In this document: positions 1-7,812 of the stretch, one piece after another | Layout of the letters: each line of letters opens with the position of its first letter | Position numbering within the stretch: the first letter of the stretch is position 1 | From: Holophagales bacterium | Lineage (GTDB): Bacteria; Acidobacteriota; Thermoanaerobaculia; UBA5066 | Direction: 5' to 3' | DNA: 64,000 nt | Assembly (NCBI GenBank): GCA_016714815.1 | Contig: JADKBZ010000007.1 | Location: 97,019-161,018, forward strand | Notes under the pieces: generated by a model | Told to the model about the DNA's origin: nothing | Database searches by the model: none | Seen by the model: only the letters and a program-made list of their open reading frames with translations | Translations under genes and position numbers: made by a program

Positions 1-433
1 GGGTCTTGCGGTCCTGCTGAAGCTCGGCACGTACGTAGTAGAGAGGGTGGGAAGTCGTCTTCTCGATCGTCCCGAAGACGACCGCTCCCCGGTCGAGGCT
101 CACCGGGGCGAGGAAACGGACTGTCAGCTCCGCCGTCACCGCCACGATGCCGATCGAGAAGAGAACGTTCGTCATCGCGGCGTCGAGAAGGGCCGAGGTG
201 ATCCCTCCGTGGAGAGTCGCCGGATAGCTCTGGTAGACGGAACGACAGGGAAAGAAGGCGACGACGGAGCCGTCGGCCTGGACCCGGAACCTCAGCTTGA
301 GGCCGTCCGGGTTTTCGGGGGTGCAGATGAAACAGCGAGGATGCTCGGCCGCCCGAACGGCTTCGAGCACGGCCTGGCTCGGCACGGGCTCCTCGTGGGC
401 CTGGGCAACCGGGCGCGGCGGCGGCAGGACCAT
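1..433 (-). CDS. PaaI-type hotdog thioesterase, 3' end cut by window edge
   Basis: About 144 residues are visible, running off the left edge. The motif HGGITSALLDAAM is the hallmark of PaaI/YdiI-type hotdog acyl-CoA thioesterases, which hydrolyse (often aromatic) acyl-CoA in the cytoplasm. N-terminal residues include an HPRCFICTPENPDGL segment typical of the subfamily. The ATG at 433 is the first one after an upstream stop; no strong ribosome binding site is seen. The gene is divergent from the methyltransferase at 670, and the shared spacer holds a CATATG-centred palindrome. The physiological substrate cannot be told from sequence. Confidence 0.8.
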   Translation of the reverse strand, partial: MVLPPPRPVAQAHEEPVPSQAVLEAVRAAEHPRCFICTPENPDGLKLRFRVQADGSVVAFFPCRSVYQSYPATLHGGITSALLDAAMTNVLFSIGIVAVTAELTVRFLAPVSLDRGAVVFGTIEKTTSHPLYYVRAELQQDRKT

Positions 434-525
434 CTCGACGCGGCTCCGGTCCTGGTCAGCTCCCACGGCCCATCCCCCCTCCGCTCGCGCGGACGGCCGC
501 GGCCGTCCCGGTTTTCGACCGAGGA

Positions 526-546
526 TGTTATAGGCATATGCTCGCT
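526..546. promoter_or_regulatory. CATATG-centred palindrome (site A)
   Basis: The spacer between the divergent thioesterase and methyltransferase genes contains GCATATGC at 534-541. Read on the minus strand it is AGCGAGCATATGCC followed by TATAAC, a plausible -10 element for the thioesterase. The decamer CGAGCATATG is shared exactly with the site upstream of cydA (7719-7728), and the CATATG core with the perfect palindrome at 43586-43605. Operator function is inferred from the recurrence next to DUF134 genes. Confidence 0.4.
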
Positions 547-669
547 TTGGGGCGGCGCAAACGGTGTTTCGTGGACCGCTCCCGCGGGACGGACGAGCCC
601 CGGGGTTTCCCGTGCTACGGTCAACCACGCCCGCGTGACCACCAGGCTCCGCGGGGACGGAGGGATCCG

Positions 670-1308
670 ATGCCAGAGACCGGGCGATTCGATCAGGCCG
701 CCGCGACGTGGGACGCCGAAGAGCGCCGAATCCTCCTGGCGCGGGGGGTGACGGAGGCGATCGCGGCACGCTGCGCCCTGCCCGACGACCTCGACGTCCT
801 CGACTTCGGCTGCGGCACGGGGCTCGTCTCGCTCGGTCTGAGGCCGCTCGTGAGGAGAGTGACGGGGGTCGACACCTCCCGGGGCATGCTGGACGTCTTC
901 GAGCGAAAGGTGCTCGAGCAAGGGCTGGACGGCGTCCGCGCCGTCCTCCTCCCGCCGGGCGCCCCGCTCTCCCTTCCGGACCGCTTCCACCTCGTCGTCA
1001 GCAGCATGACGCTGCACCACGTGACCGACCTCGCCCCTCTCTTCGCCCGGTTCCACGACCACCTCCAGCCTGGCGGGCGCGTCGCCCTTGCCGACCTCGA
1101 CCACGAGGACGGGACGTTTCACGAGGACGCCAGGGGCGTCGTTCACCTCGGGTTCGACCGGGGCGGGATCGTCGAGCTCCTGGCCGGGGCCGGTTTCGTC
1201 GACGTGGAGGTGGAGACGGCTGCGGTCACCCGAAAGGGGGAGCGCCTCTATCCGGTCTTCCTCGCGACCGGCCGCAAGGTCGAGGCGGAGTTGCCCGCAG
1301 AGCCCTGA
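670..1308 (+). CDS. class I SAM-dependent methyltransferase
   Basis: A 212-residue protein with the SAM-binding motif I LDFGCGTG near residue 41, an acidic motif II (VTGVDTS) and a post-motif LHHVTDLAPL. The arrangement fits the Methyltransf_11/25 families of soluble small-molecule methyltransferases. The ATG at 670 is chosen because GGAGG ends six bases upstream; an in-frame ATG at 538 would add a low-complexity basic leader lying in the regulatory spacer. The acceptor substrate is unknown. It is followed by an 85-base gap and then the envelope operon, so co-transcription is possible but not shown. Confidence 0.8.
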   Translation: MPETGRFDQAAATWDAEERRILLARGVTEAIAARCALPDDLDVLDFGCGTGLVSLGLRPLVRRVTGVDTSRGMLDVFERKVLEQGLDGVRAVLLPPGAPLSLPDRFHLVVSSMTLHHVTDLAPLFARFHDHLQPGGRVALADLDHEDGTFHEDARGVVHLGFDRGGIVELLAGAGFVDVEVETAAVTRKGERLYPVFLATGRKVEAELPAEP

Positions 1309-1393
1309 CGTCGCGCCGGGCGACGGGCGGATCCAGCTTCTTCGAAAAGGACGTGCGAGAGTGTTTTCGTCGAGATCATCGGAGAAGGGGCAG

Positions 1394-1807
1394 ATGAAGA
1401 CGCCGGAAGTCGCAGGGGGGAATTCAGCGATGGGGCCCGTACCGCCAGACTCGTCTTCGATTTCCGGCCCGCCGGCTCGTCGCTTCCGGCCCGTCCGGGC
1501 GCTCGGGATCGCGCTGGGGGCGCTGGCGATCTGCCTCGTGGCCGTGGCGGTGGACCTCGTACGAACCCGGCCCTCGCGGGCCGAGGCCGAGCGTCTCACC
1601 ACGACCCTCGGCCTGACCGACCTGGCTCTCGTCAACGAGGCGCGCTACCTGCGCCACTTGAGCCAGGCCGACCTGCATTCGGCCTTTCAGGACCACCCGC
1701 TCGCGCTGGAGCATTTCCCGGCCGGTGCCGTGATCGCACCGCCGGCGCACCTTCGCCCTCCCGCCAACCCGGCTCCACCCGCTTCCGACCATGCGCAACT
1801 GGATTAG
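1394..1807 (+). CDS. small single-pass membrane protein, first gene of the NosL operon
   Basis: A 137-residue protein of unknown function. After a polar Pro/Ser-rich N-terminus there is one hydrophobic segment at about residues 36-56 (ALGIALGALAICLVAVAVDL). A soluble, presumably periplasmic region follows, with a RYLRHLSQADLHSAFQDHP segment and a Pro/Ala-rich tail ending LRPPANPAPP. The start at 1394 has GGAGAAGGGG just upstream. The end overlaps the permease start by 17 bases, so it is likely translated with the ABC transporter and may be an accessory or adaptor subunit. No family recognised. Confidence 0.65.
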   Translation: MKTPEVAGGNSAMGPVPPDSSSISGPPARRFRPVRALGIALGALAICLVAVAVDLVRTRPSRAEAERLTTTLGLTDLALVNEARYLRHLSQADLHSAFQDHPLALEHFPAGAVIAPPAHLRPPANPAPPASDHAQLD

Positions 1808-2933
1808 CCGCCAGGCGCTGCTCGCCGACTACACGCTCTCGGCGCTCGCCCGCCGCCGCGGGCGGAACCTCGCCCTCTTCACCGTCTACGCGGGCATCGT
1901 CTTCGTCCTCGCTTCGACGATGCTCTTCACGCACGCCCTCCGGCGCGAGGCGCACGCGCTCCTCGCGCACAGCCCCGAGGTCCTGGTGCAGAACCTGAAG
2001 GCGGGGCGCCACGCATACCTGACGCAGGGAGACCTGGACCGCCTCGGCCGGCTCCGCGGCGTGAGCCGGATCGAGGGCCGCCGGTGGGGCTATTTCTTCG
2101 ACCCGGTCTTCGGCGCGACCTACACCCTCATGGCTCCGGCCAGCGAGTCCCCGGGCCGGGGCGACCTCCACGTGGGCGACGGCGTCGCCCGCGTCCGCGG
2201 CCTCTCCACGGGCGACACCCTGGCGCTGCGAAGCGCGGCGGGCGAGCTCCACGTGTTCACGGTGAAGAAAGTCTTCTCGTCCGAGAGCAGCCTGGTGGCG
2301 GCCGACCTCGTCTTGATGCACCCCGCCGACTGGGAGGCTTTCTTCCAGCTCCCCGGCGGCGTCTTCACCGACGCGGCTCTCAGCGTCGTCAACCCGCTCG
2401 AAGTCAGGAGCGTCGCGCGGAAGATCGGCGAGCGTCTTCCGGAGACGAGGGTGATCCTGCGCGAGGAGATCCTCCGGACCTACGAAGCCCTCTTCGACTG
2501 GCGCGAGGGGCTCCTGCTCGCCCTGGCCAGCCTGGCCGTGGCCGCCTTCGCCATCCTGGCCTGGAACCAGGCCTCCGGGCTCTCCGCCGACGAGAGGCGC
2601 GAGATCGGGATCCTGAAGGCGATCGGCTGGGATACCCGCGACGTCCTGACGATGAAGCTCTGGGAAGGAGGGCTGATCTCGGGCGCCGCCTTCTCCCTGG
2701 GCACGCTCGGGGCCTTCGTGCACGTCTTTCATTTCGAGGCGGCGCTGATCGTCCCCGTGCTGAAGGGATGGTCGGTGCTCTACCCCCGCTTCGTCCTGAC
2801 GCCGTCCGTCGACGCCGTCTCGCTCCTGACGCTCGGCCTCCTCACGGTTTTCCCGTTCACGCTCGCCACGCTCGTGCCGGCCTGGCGAGCCGCGATCACC
2901 GACCCGGACGAGGTGATGCGGGGGACGACGTGA
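1791..2933 (+). CDS. FtsX/MacB-type ABC transporter permease
   Basis: A 380-residue inner-membrane permease. A membrane segment near residues 27-49 is followed by a roughly 200-residue periplasmic region. Three C-terminal membrane segments follow (about 240-258, 293-315 and 340-365), with the cytoplasmic coupling stretch SADERREIGILKAIGWDTRDV characteristic of FtsX-family permeases (LolCE, MacB type). Such permeases do mechanotransmission or lipid/lipoprotein/peptide export rather than classical solute uptake. The stop overlaps the GTG of the ATPase gene, which is its evident partner. Association with two nosL genes suggests a role in copper-site maturation or export; that is inference. Confidence 0.85.
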   Translation: MRNWISRQALLADYTLSALARRRGRNLALFTVYAGIVFVLASTMLFTHALRREAHALLAHSPEVLVQNLKAGRHAYLTQGDLDRLGRLRGVSRIEGRRWGYFFDPVFGATYTLMAPASESPGRGDLHVGDGVARVRGLSTGDTLALRSAAGELHVFTVKKVFSSESSLVAADLVLMHPADWEAFFQLPGGVFTDAALSVVNPLEVRSVARKIGERLPETRVILREEILRTYEALFDWREGLLLALASLAVAAFAILAWNQASGLSADERREIGILKAIGWDTRDVLTMKLWEGGLISGAAFSLGTLGAFVHVFHFEAALIVPVLKGWSVLYPRFVLTPSVDAVSLLTLGLLTVFPFTLATLVPAWRAAITDPDEVMRGTT

Positions 2934-3610
2934 GCGCTTTGATCGAGCTGTCGGGGGTGACGAAGGTCTTCCACGAGGGGCGGCACAACGCCCTCGTGGC
3001 CCTCGAAGGGATCGACCTCTCGATCCAGGAGGGGCGGATCACGGTGCTGAAGGGGCCGTCCGGCTCCGGGAAGACGACGCTCCTCGCGATCATCGCCTGC
3101 CTCGCGCGACCGACTTCCGGGCGGGTCCGCGTGGCGGGCGAGGTGGTATCGAACCTGCCGGAGACTTTCCTCGCCGAGGTGCGGCGACGGACGTTCGGCG
3201 TCGTCTTCCAGCAGTTCCACCTCGTGGCCGGCCTCTCCGCCCTGACGAACGTGATGCTGCCGGCCTACACGACGGGCCGGCCCCACGCCGAGATCGCCCG
3301 CAGGGCCGGCGCGCTTCTGGACCGGCTCGGCCTGGCCCGGCTCTCGGGAGAACGCGTCGAGAGGCTCTCGGGCGGTGAGCAGCAGCGGGTCGCCATCGCC
3401 CGCGCGCTGATCAACGATCCGCCGGTCGTTCTCGCGGACGAGCCGACCGCGAACCTCGACTCGGCGCTGTCGGCGGACTTTCTCGGGATTCTCGGCGGGA
3501 TGCGCGACGAGGGCCGGACGGTCATCCTGTCGAGCCACGACCCCCGGGTCTGCGAGGCGCCGCTGGTCGACCACGTCGTCCGCCTGCTCGACGGGAAGCT
3601 CGCCGCGTGA
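2930..3610 (+). CDS. LolD/MacB-type ABC transporter ATPase
   Basis: A 226-residue ATPase with Walker A GPSGSGKTT (about residues 40-48), Q-loop VFQQFHLV, signature LSGGEQQRVAIARAL and Walker B VVLADEPTANLD, then the switch-histidine SSHDPRV. The LolD/MacB/FtsE-like pattern matches the FtsX-type permease encoded immediately before it. The start is the GTG at 2930, in a GTGA overlap with the permease stop, and the end overlaps the next gene the same way. This implies tight translational coupling of the transporter subunits. Confidence 0.9.
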   Translation: MSALIELSGVTKVFHEGRHNALVALEGIDLSIQEGRITVLKGPSGSGKTTLLAIIACLARPTSGRVRVAGEVVSNLPETFLAEVRRRTFGVVFQQFHLVAGLSALTNVMLPAYTTGRPHAEIARRAGALLDRLGLARLSGERVERLSGGEQQRVAIARALINDPPVVLADEPTANLDSALSADFLGILGGMRDEGRTVILSSHDPRVCEAPLVDHVVRLLDGKLAA

Positions 3611-4623
3611 TCTTCCAGAAGTCGATCCTCGCCCTCCTCTTCGCCTCTGGCGTGGGCGCCGTCGGCGCCCTCGCGGCCGGCCCGCACGCGCTGGCGGTCT
3701 GGCGCCACTGGGATCTCGAGTCGGGAAGCGCCCGCCAGCTGCGGCTGGAGCGGAGGTCGACGCTCGTGTCGACCGGGATGGCGCTGCTGCTGACGGTGCA
3801 GTCGGTGGCGCTTCTCCTCTTCGTCTTCAACGCCGACCGGATGGCGAGCCAGTTCGTCGGCGCGATGTGCGCGGTCGGGACGCTGCGGGTCGACGGCTTC
3901 GGTTTCCCGGCCCTGCTGGCGCAGGTGGCGGCCTTCTTCGGGAGCAGCGTCTGGCTGACGATGAACGCCGTGGACGGACGGTGCCGGGACCGTCCGCTCA
4001 CACGGGCCAGGTCCGCCCTCCTTCTCGCGCTGATCCCGGTCCTGCTGCTCGCCTTCGGCCTCGAGCTCGCTTTTTTTCTGGGACTCGACGCGAACGTGAT
4101 CACGTCGTGCTGCGGCAGCCTCTTTTCGATCCAGGCTCCGGGGGTCGGCGGCGACCTGGCGGCGTTGCCGCCGGGCCAGGCGATGACGGCGACGTTTCTC
4201 CTGCTGGGAGGCACGGCCGCCGTCGCGGCCCGAACCGTGCATCGTGGGCAGGGAGGTCTCGCCCTGGGGGTCGCGGGAATCCTCGCCTTCGCGGTGGCGC
4301 TGGCCGGCATCGTCGCCTTCGTGTCGCTCTACGTCTACGAGGATCCCCACCATCACTGTCCCTTCTGCCTGCTGAAGCCGGAGTACGGCTACCGGGGCTA
4401 CGCCTTCTACGTGCCGCTCCTGGCGGCAACGTCCGCGGCGCTCGCAGCCGCGGCCCTCGCCCCCTTCGCCTCGGCACGGGAGCGAGGCCCGGCGTCGGCC
4501 GGGAGAGTCAGGAGCGCCACGCGGGCGCTGGCGGGCGTGGCCCTCGGCGGTTTCGTTCTCGTCCTCCTCCTGATGGCGTGGCAGGTCGCGTCGTCCGGTC
4601 TGAAGCTCCTCGCGCATGGCTAG
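3607..4623 (+). CDS. polytopic membrane protein with Cys/His motifs
   Basis: A 338-residue protein with about eight hydrophobic segments. Candidate metal or redox motifs lie in the loops: MCAVGTL near residue 92, a CC pair in VITSCCGSLF, and HHHCPFCLLKPEYGYRGY near residues 247-264. The family is not recognised. The conserved-looking cysteines and the position between an ABC exporter, a thioredoxin and NosL proteins suggest it handles copper or disulfides in the membrane. GTG start at 3607 within a GTGA overlap; the end overlaps the TlpA start by eight bases. Confidence 0.7.
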   Translation: MIFQKSILALLFASGVGAVGALAAGPHALAVWRHWDLESGSARQLRLERRSTLVSTGMALLLTVQSVALLLFVFNADRMASQFVGAMCAVGTLRVDGFGFPALLAQVAAFFGSSVWLTMNAVDGRCRDRPLTRARSALLLALIPVLLLAFGLELAFFLGLDANVITSCCGSLFSIQAPGVGGDLAALPPGQAMTATFLLLGGTAAVAARTVHRGQGGLALGVAGILAFAVALAGIVAFVSLYVYEDPHHHCPFCLLKPEYGYRGYAFYVPLLAATSAALAAAALAPFASARERGPASAGRVRSATRALAGVALGGFVLVLLLMAWQVASSGLKLLAHG

Positions 4624-5128
4624 ACGATTCGCCCTGTCGCTGGCGCTCCTCCTGGCCCTCTCGGCATGCGGGGAAGGGGGCGTCCCGGTCGTTGGCGGCG
4701 ACGCGGCGCCCCCGTTCGCGCTGACGACGCTCGCGGGAGAGACGGTGCGATTCCCAGAGGACCTCGCGGGGCGCGCCGTCGTGATCCGTTTCTGGGCGGC
4801 GTGGTGCCCGTACTGCGAGAAGGAGATGAAGGAGATCGACCCGGTGGCGGCCCGCCTCGCCGCCGAAGGGCTCTCGGTGCTCGCGGTGAACGTCGGGCAG
4901 GACCGGGCATCGGTCGAGGCGTTCGTCGACCGGGTGGCGTTCCGCTACCCGGCCCTCCTCGACGAGCCGGCGGCCACGGCCAGGCACTACGGCGTCAAGG
5001 GACTGCCGACGACGTTCTTCGTCCTTCCGAGCGGGAAGGTCCGGAGCCGGCTCGTCGGAGAAGCCGATGCGGCGACGTTCGAGCGGCTCGCGCGGGAGCT
5101 GCTCGCCGCCGGGCGAGGCTCCCGATGA
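4616..5128 (+). CDS. TlpA/ResA-like thioredoxin lipoprotein
   Basis: A 170-residue protein with a lipoprotein signal (ALLLALSAC, Cys18) and a thioredoxin fold of the TlpA/ResA/AhpC-TSA type. The active site is WCPYC (Cys64, Cys67), followed by the cis-Pro region KGLPTTFFVLP. Such proteins act outside the cytoplasmic membrane to reduce disulfides, for example in apocytochromes or in the CuA and copper chaperone sites. Placement upstream of a SafE exporter and two nosL genes supports a role keeping copper-ligand cysteines reduced; this is inference from context. Confidence 0.9.
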   Translation: MARRFALSLALLLALSACGEGGVPVVGGDAAPPFALTTLAGETVRFPEDLAGRAVVIRFWAAWCPYCEKEMKEIDPVAARLAAEGLSVLAVNVGQDRASVEAFVDRVAFRYPALLDEPAATARHYGVKGLPTTFFVLPSGKVRSRLVGEADAATFERLARELLAAGRGSR

Positions 5129-5886
5129 CGCTCTGGCTGGCGGCGCTGGCGGGCCTCCTCGGAAGCGGCCACTGCCTCGGCATGTGCGGAGCCCTCGTCT
5201 CGACCTGCTTCCTGCGGATGGGTCCGGCGGCTCGGCGGCCGGGAGCGCACGTCGCGTACCACGCCGCACGCGTCGGCGTGTACGTGGCCGTCGGGGCCCT
5301 GGCGGGCGGCCTCGGCGAGGCGCTCACCCAGAGCGGACGTTTCGGGCTGTTTCAGGGGGTGCTCCAGATCGTCGCGGGGCTGGTCGTCATCGTGCTGGGC
5401 CTCGACCTGCTCGGCGTCCTTCCATTTCAGGTCAGCTTCGGCTTCGCTCCCGTCGCCTGGGCGGCGGCGCTCGGGCGCCGGGCGTTCTCCCCGGCTTCCG
5501 GAGCCCCGACGACGCCGGGTGCCGGGAGCCCGCCGATTCCGATAGCGGCGGGCGCCGCCTCCACCCCTGCCGTCGGGGTCCCCTGGCGACCGGCGTTCCT
5601 CGCGGGCCTGGCGAACGGGCTGATGCCCTGCTCGCTGACGCTGTCGATCGCGGTGCAGGCCGCCACGGCCGGATCGGCAGTCTCGGGGGCGCTCCTGATG
5701 GCCGCCTTCGGAGCCGGCACGCTGCCGTCGATGGTCGCCGTCGGGTTCTTCTTCGGCCGGCTGTCGCAGTCGACGCGCGCGGCGCTCCTCAAGGGGGCCG
5801 CGGCGCTGATCATCCTCATGGGAGCCCTGCAGGTGTGGCAGGGCTTGACCTACACGCGGGTCATGCGGAAGCTCGTCCTCTGGTGA
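5125..5886 (+). CDS. SafE/DsbD_2-type membrane transporter
   Basis: A 253-residue protein with six predicted membrane segments and the two paired motifs of the sulfite exporter TauE/SafE - DsbD_2 group: SGHCLGMCGAL near residues 12-22 and GLANGLMPCSL near residue 170. In proteobacteria, homologues lie beside cbb3 oxidase assembly and heavy-metal ATPase genes, where copper handling is suspected. A Pro/Gly/Ala-rich cytoplasmic loop (about residues 118-155) is longer than usual. ATG at 5125 overlaps the TlpA stop by four bases. Confidence 0.85.
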   Translation: MTLWLAALAGLLGSGHCLGMCGALVSTCFLRMGPAARRPGAHVAYHAARVGVYVAVGALAGGLGEALTQSGRFGLFQGVLQIVAGLVVIVLGLDLLGVLPFQVSFGFAPVAWAAALGRRAFSPASGAPTTPGAGSPPIPIAAGAASTPAVGVPWRPAFLAGLANGLMPCSLTLSIAVQAATAGSAVSGALLMAAFGAGTLPSMVAVGFFFGRLSQSTRAALLKGAAALIILMGALQVWQGLTYTRVMRKLVLW

Positions 5887-5909
5887 TCTGGTTCGAAAGG
5901 AGACACGTC

Positions 5910-6527
5910 ATGAAACGTCGGGATGCCCTGAAGCTCGTCCTCGCCTCAGCGGGAGCCGCCCCCCTGGCCCTCGCCGCCGCGGCCGCGCCCTCGGTCGGCA
6001 AGTGCGAAACGGACGGAACGCCCGCCCAGTTCCTCCCGAAGAACCCGCCCGACCCGAGGCCCCAGGAGAACGACCTCGCGAAGCTCCCGCGGTGCCCGTA
6101 CTGCGGAATGGACCGGAGGCAGTTCCACCACTCCCGCATGCTGATCCACTACTCGAACGACGTTCCCGACGGCACCTGCTCGATTCACTGCACCGCGATC
6201 AGCCTCGCGATCAACATCGACGCCGAGCCGAAGGGCGTCTGGGTGGGAGACAACGCCTCCGAGGCCGAGGTGAAGCCCCTCGTGGAGGCCGACCGCGCGG
6301 CGTTCCTGATCGGCGGCAGCGCCAAGGGGGTGATGACGGCGCGCAGCAAGGTGGCTTACGGGAGCGAGGCGGCGGCGAAGGCCGCGCAGGCTGCGCAGGG
6401 GGGCGAGATCTCGGGCTTCGACCAGGCCCTTCTGGCCGCCTACGCCGACATGGCGAAGGACGTGGCCCGGATCCGGAAGAACCGCGAGGAACGCCGGGCC
6501 CGGATGAAGGCCGAGCCGAAAGGCTAA
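5910..6527 (+). CDS. nosL: NosL-family copper-binding protein (long form)
   Basis: A 205-residue NosL-family protein. The N-terminus MKRRDALKLVLASAG resembles a twin-arginine signal followed by an Ala-rich hydrophobic stretch. The NosL core begins with RCPYCGMDRRQF (Cys62, Cys65, Met67) and continues with HYSNDVPDGTCSIHCTA, giving two further cysteines. NosL proteins bind Cu(I) and assist metallation of nitrous oxide reductase in organisms that have it. AAAGGAG lies eight bases before the ATG. The C-terminus is a charged helix (RIRKNREERRARMKAEPK). No nosZ occurs in the window, so the client is unknown. Confidence 0.88.
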   Translation: MKRRDALKLVLASAGAAPLALAAAAAPSVGKCETDGTPAQFLPKNPPDPRPQENDLAKLPRCPYCGMDRRQFHHSRMLIHYSNDVPDGTCSIHCTAISLAINIDAEPKGVWVGDNASEAEVKPLVEADRAAFLIGGSAKGVMTARSKVAYGSEAAAKAAQAAQGGEISGFDQALLAAYADMAKDVARIRKNREERRARMKAEPKG

Positions 6528-6551
6528 CCGGCTCGTGCTCTCGGCCTGACC

Positions 6552-7064
6552 GTGAGAACGCTCCCGTTCTCCAGCGGACGCCGCCGCTTCCTGGCGGCGG
6601 TGGCCGCCCTGGTCCTGCGGCAACCGGCGCGCGGGGCGAGCGGCGCTCCCCCGACGCCCGGCCCTCGCGACGTCTGCCCCGTCTGCGGGATGCTGGTGGC
6701 GAAGTACCCGAGCTGGGTTGCGATCCTCGAGGTCGAAGACGGCCCGGTCCGCTTCTTCGACGGCGCCAAGGACCTGTTCAAGTATCTCTTCCAGCTCCGG
6801 AAAGGGGGCGGGAGCCGCCCGGCGCCGCGGATCGCACGGATCTGGGTGACCGAGTACTACGGCCTGACCCGGGTCGACGCCCGGTCGGCCTTCTACGTCG
6901 TCGGATCGGATGTCCTGGGACCGATGGGACACGAGCTGGTGCCGCTCGCTTCCCGGGATGAGGCGGAGGAGTTCCTCGCAGACCACAAGGGACGCCGCAT
7001 TCTCCGCTTCGACGACGTCAAGGTCGACACGCCCGGGAAGCTCGATGCGAAACGTTTCGACTGA
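6552..7064 (+). CDS. nosL: NosL-family copper-binding protein (short form)
   Basis: A 170-residue second NosL paralogue with a Tat-like signal (SSGRRRFLAAVAAL) and the core motif VCPVCGMLVAKYPSW (Cys42, Cys45, Met47). The typical FFDGAKDLFKYLF and GHELVPLASRDEAEEFLADH segments follow. The last is the conserved NosL C-terminal element with His and acidic ligands. GTG start at 6552, 25 bases after the previous stop. The two paralogues share the CPxCGM site but differ elsewhere, so they may form a relay or serve different clients. Confidence 0.9.
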   Translation: MRTLPFSSGRRRFLAAVAALVLRQPARGASGAPPTPGPRDVCPVCGMLVAKYPSWVAILEVEDGPVRFFDGAKDLFKYLFQLRKGGGSRPAPRIARIWVTEYYGLTRVDARSAFYVVGSDVLGPMGHELVPLASRDEAEEFLADHKGRRILRFDDVKVDTPGKLDAKRFD

Positions 7065-7097
7065 TCCGAGGCCGGTCAGTCCGGAGTCGGGCCGACG

Positions 7098-7568
7098 TCA
7101 GCTGCGAGCCGGGAGCTTCCCCGGCCGCCCGCCGGAGGGTCCGGATCTCGGGCCCGGCCCCGCATCGACCCGCCTGAACTCCCGAGCCGAGCAGGCGGGG
7201 CAGCCCGCGGGCCGGCCGGTGCCGAAAGGCAGGGTCCAGTCGTGACGGCAGGACTCGCAGCGGAAGGACCTCTCGCCAGCGAACGCGACCGGGCCCCCAC
7301 CGATCCTCAGGGCGTTCCCCTGTACGAGCGCGGTCGCGACCTTCTTTCGCGAGGCCGCGACGATCCGCGCGAAGGTCGCCCTGGAAACCTCCATCCGCGC
7401 CGCTGCCTCCTCCTGGTAGAGCCCTTCGAGGTCGGCGAGGCGGAGGGCTTCGAACTCGTCGATCGAAAGCTCGATCTCGTCGAGCACCGACATCGGCACG
7501 CCGGCCGGCTTGAAGTAGGTGTGTCGAGGGGGCGAGGCGACTCGCCGGGGGCACGGGCGGCGCGGAAT
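7098..7568 (-). CDS. DUF134 DNA-binding regulator with apparent ATT start
   Basis: A DUF134-family protein: YFKPAGVPM, then a sigma-70 region 4-like HTH (EALRLADLEGLYQEEAAARM, then EVSRATFARIVAASRKKVA), then a C-terminal zinc-ribbon-like tail (CESCRHDW ... CPAC). Family members normally start MPRP/MPRR about 23 residues before the GTG at 7499. Here the in-frame sequence at that place is ATT followed by PRRPCPRRVA, with GGAGG five bases upstream on the minus strand. I therefore place the start at the ATT, giving 156 residues. It is convergent with nosL and lies between it and cydA, so it may regulate one or both operons. Confidence 0.75.
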   Translation of the reverse strand: MPRRPCPRRVASPPRHTYFKPAGVPMSVLDEIELSIDEFEALRLADLEGLYQEEAAARMEVSRATFARIVAASRKKVATALVQGNALRIGGGPVAFAGERSFRCESCRHDWTLPFGTGRPAGCPACSAREFRRVDAGPGPRSGPSGGRPGKLPARS

Positions 7569-7713
7569 CTCAGCCTCCGGCCGATCCGAGGCGAAGGGCT
7601 CGGGATCCGCAGCTGGTGAGCTCGAAGAAGGGTTGGTGCGTCACGCTTCCCTATCGTGCCATGGACTGCGTCCGGAGGGAGGCGCGGCGCCCCGCCCACG
7701 GTCCGCGGTTGAC

Positions 7714-7736
7714 TATAACGAGCATATGTGCGAAAC
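7714..7736. promoter_or_regulatory. CATATGTGCGAAAC operator-like site and -10 upstream of cydA (site B)
   Basis: In the 244-base spacer between the DUF134 gene and cydA, TATAAC (7714-7719) abuts CGAGCATATGTGCGAAAC. The right half, CATATGTGCGAAAC, is identical to the perfect palindrome at 43586-43605 beside the second DUF134 gene. The left half, CGAGCATATG, is identical to site A at 535-544. TATAAC could be a -10 element giving a leader of about 85 bases before cydA. Control by a DUF134 protein is inferred from the shared site, not shown. Confidence 0.5.
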
Positions 7737-7812
7737 CCTCGCGAGGGCGCGCCGCTCGTTCTCCTGATCCGGCGTCGACTCGAGGGTGGCGTCGCCACCA
7801 CGGAGGTACCCG

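Noticed and set aside
538..669. N-terminal extension of the methyltransferase from ATG 538
   Set aside because: The added residues are low-complexity and lie in the regulatory spacer; ATG 670 has GGAGG at ideal spacing.
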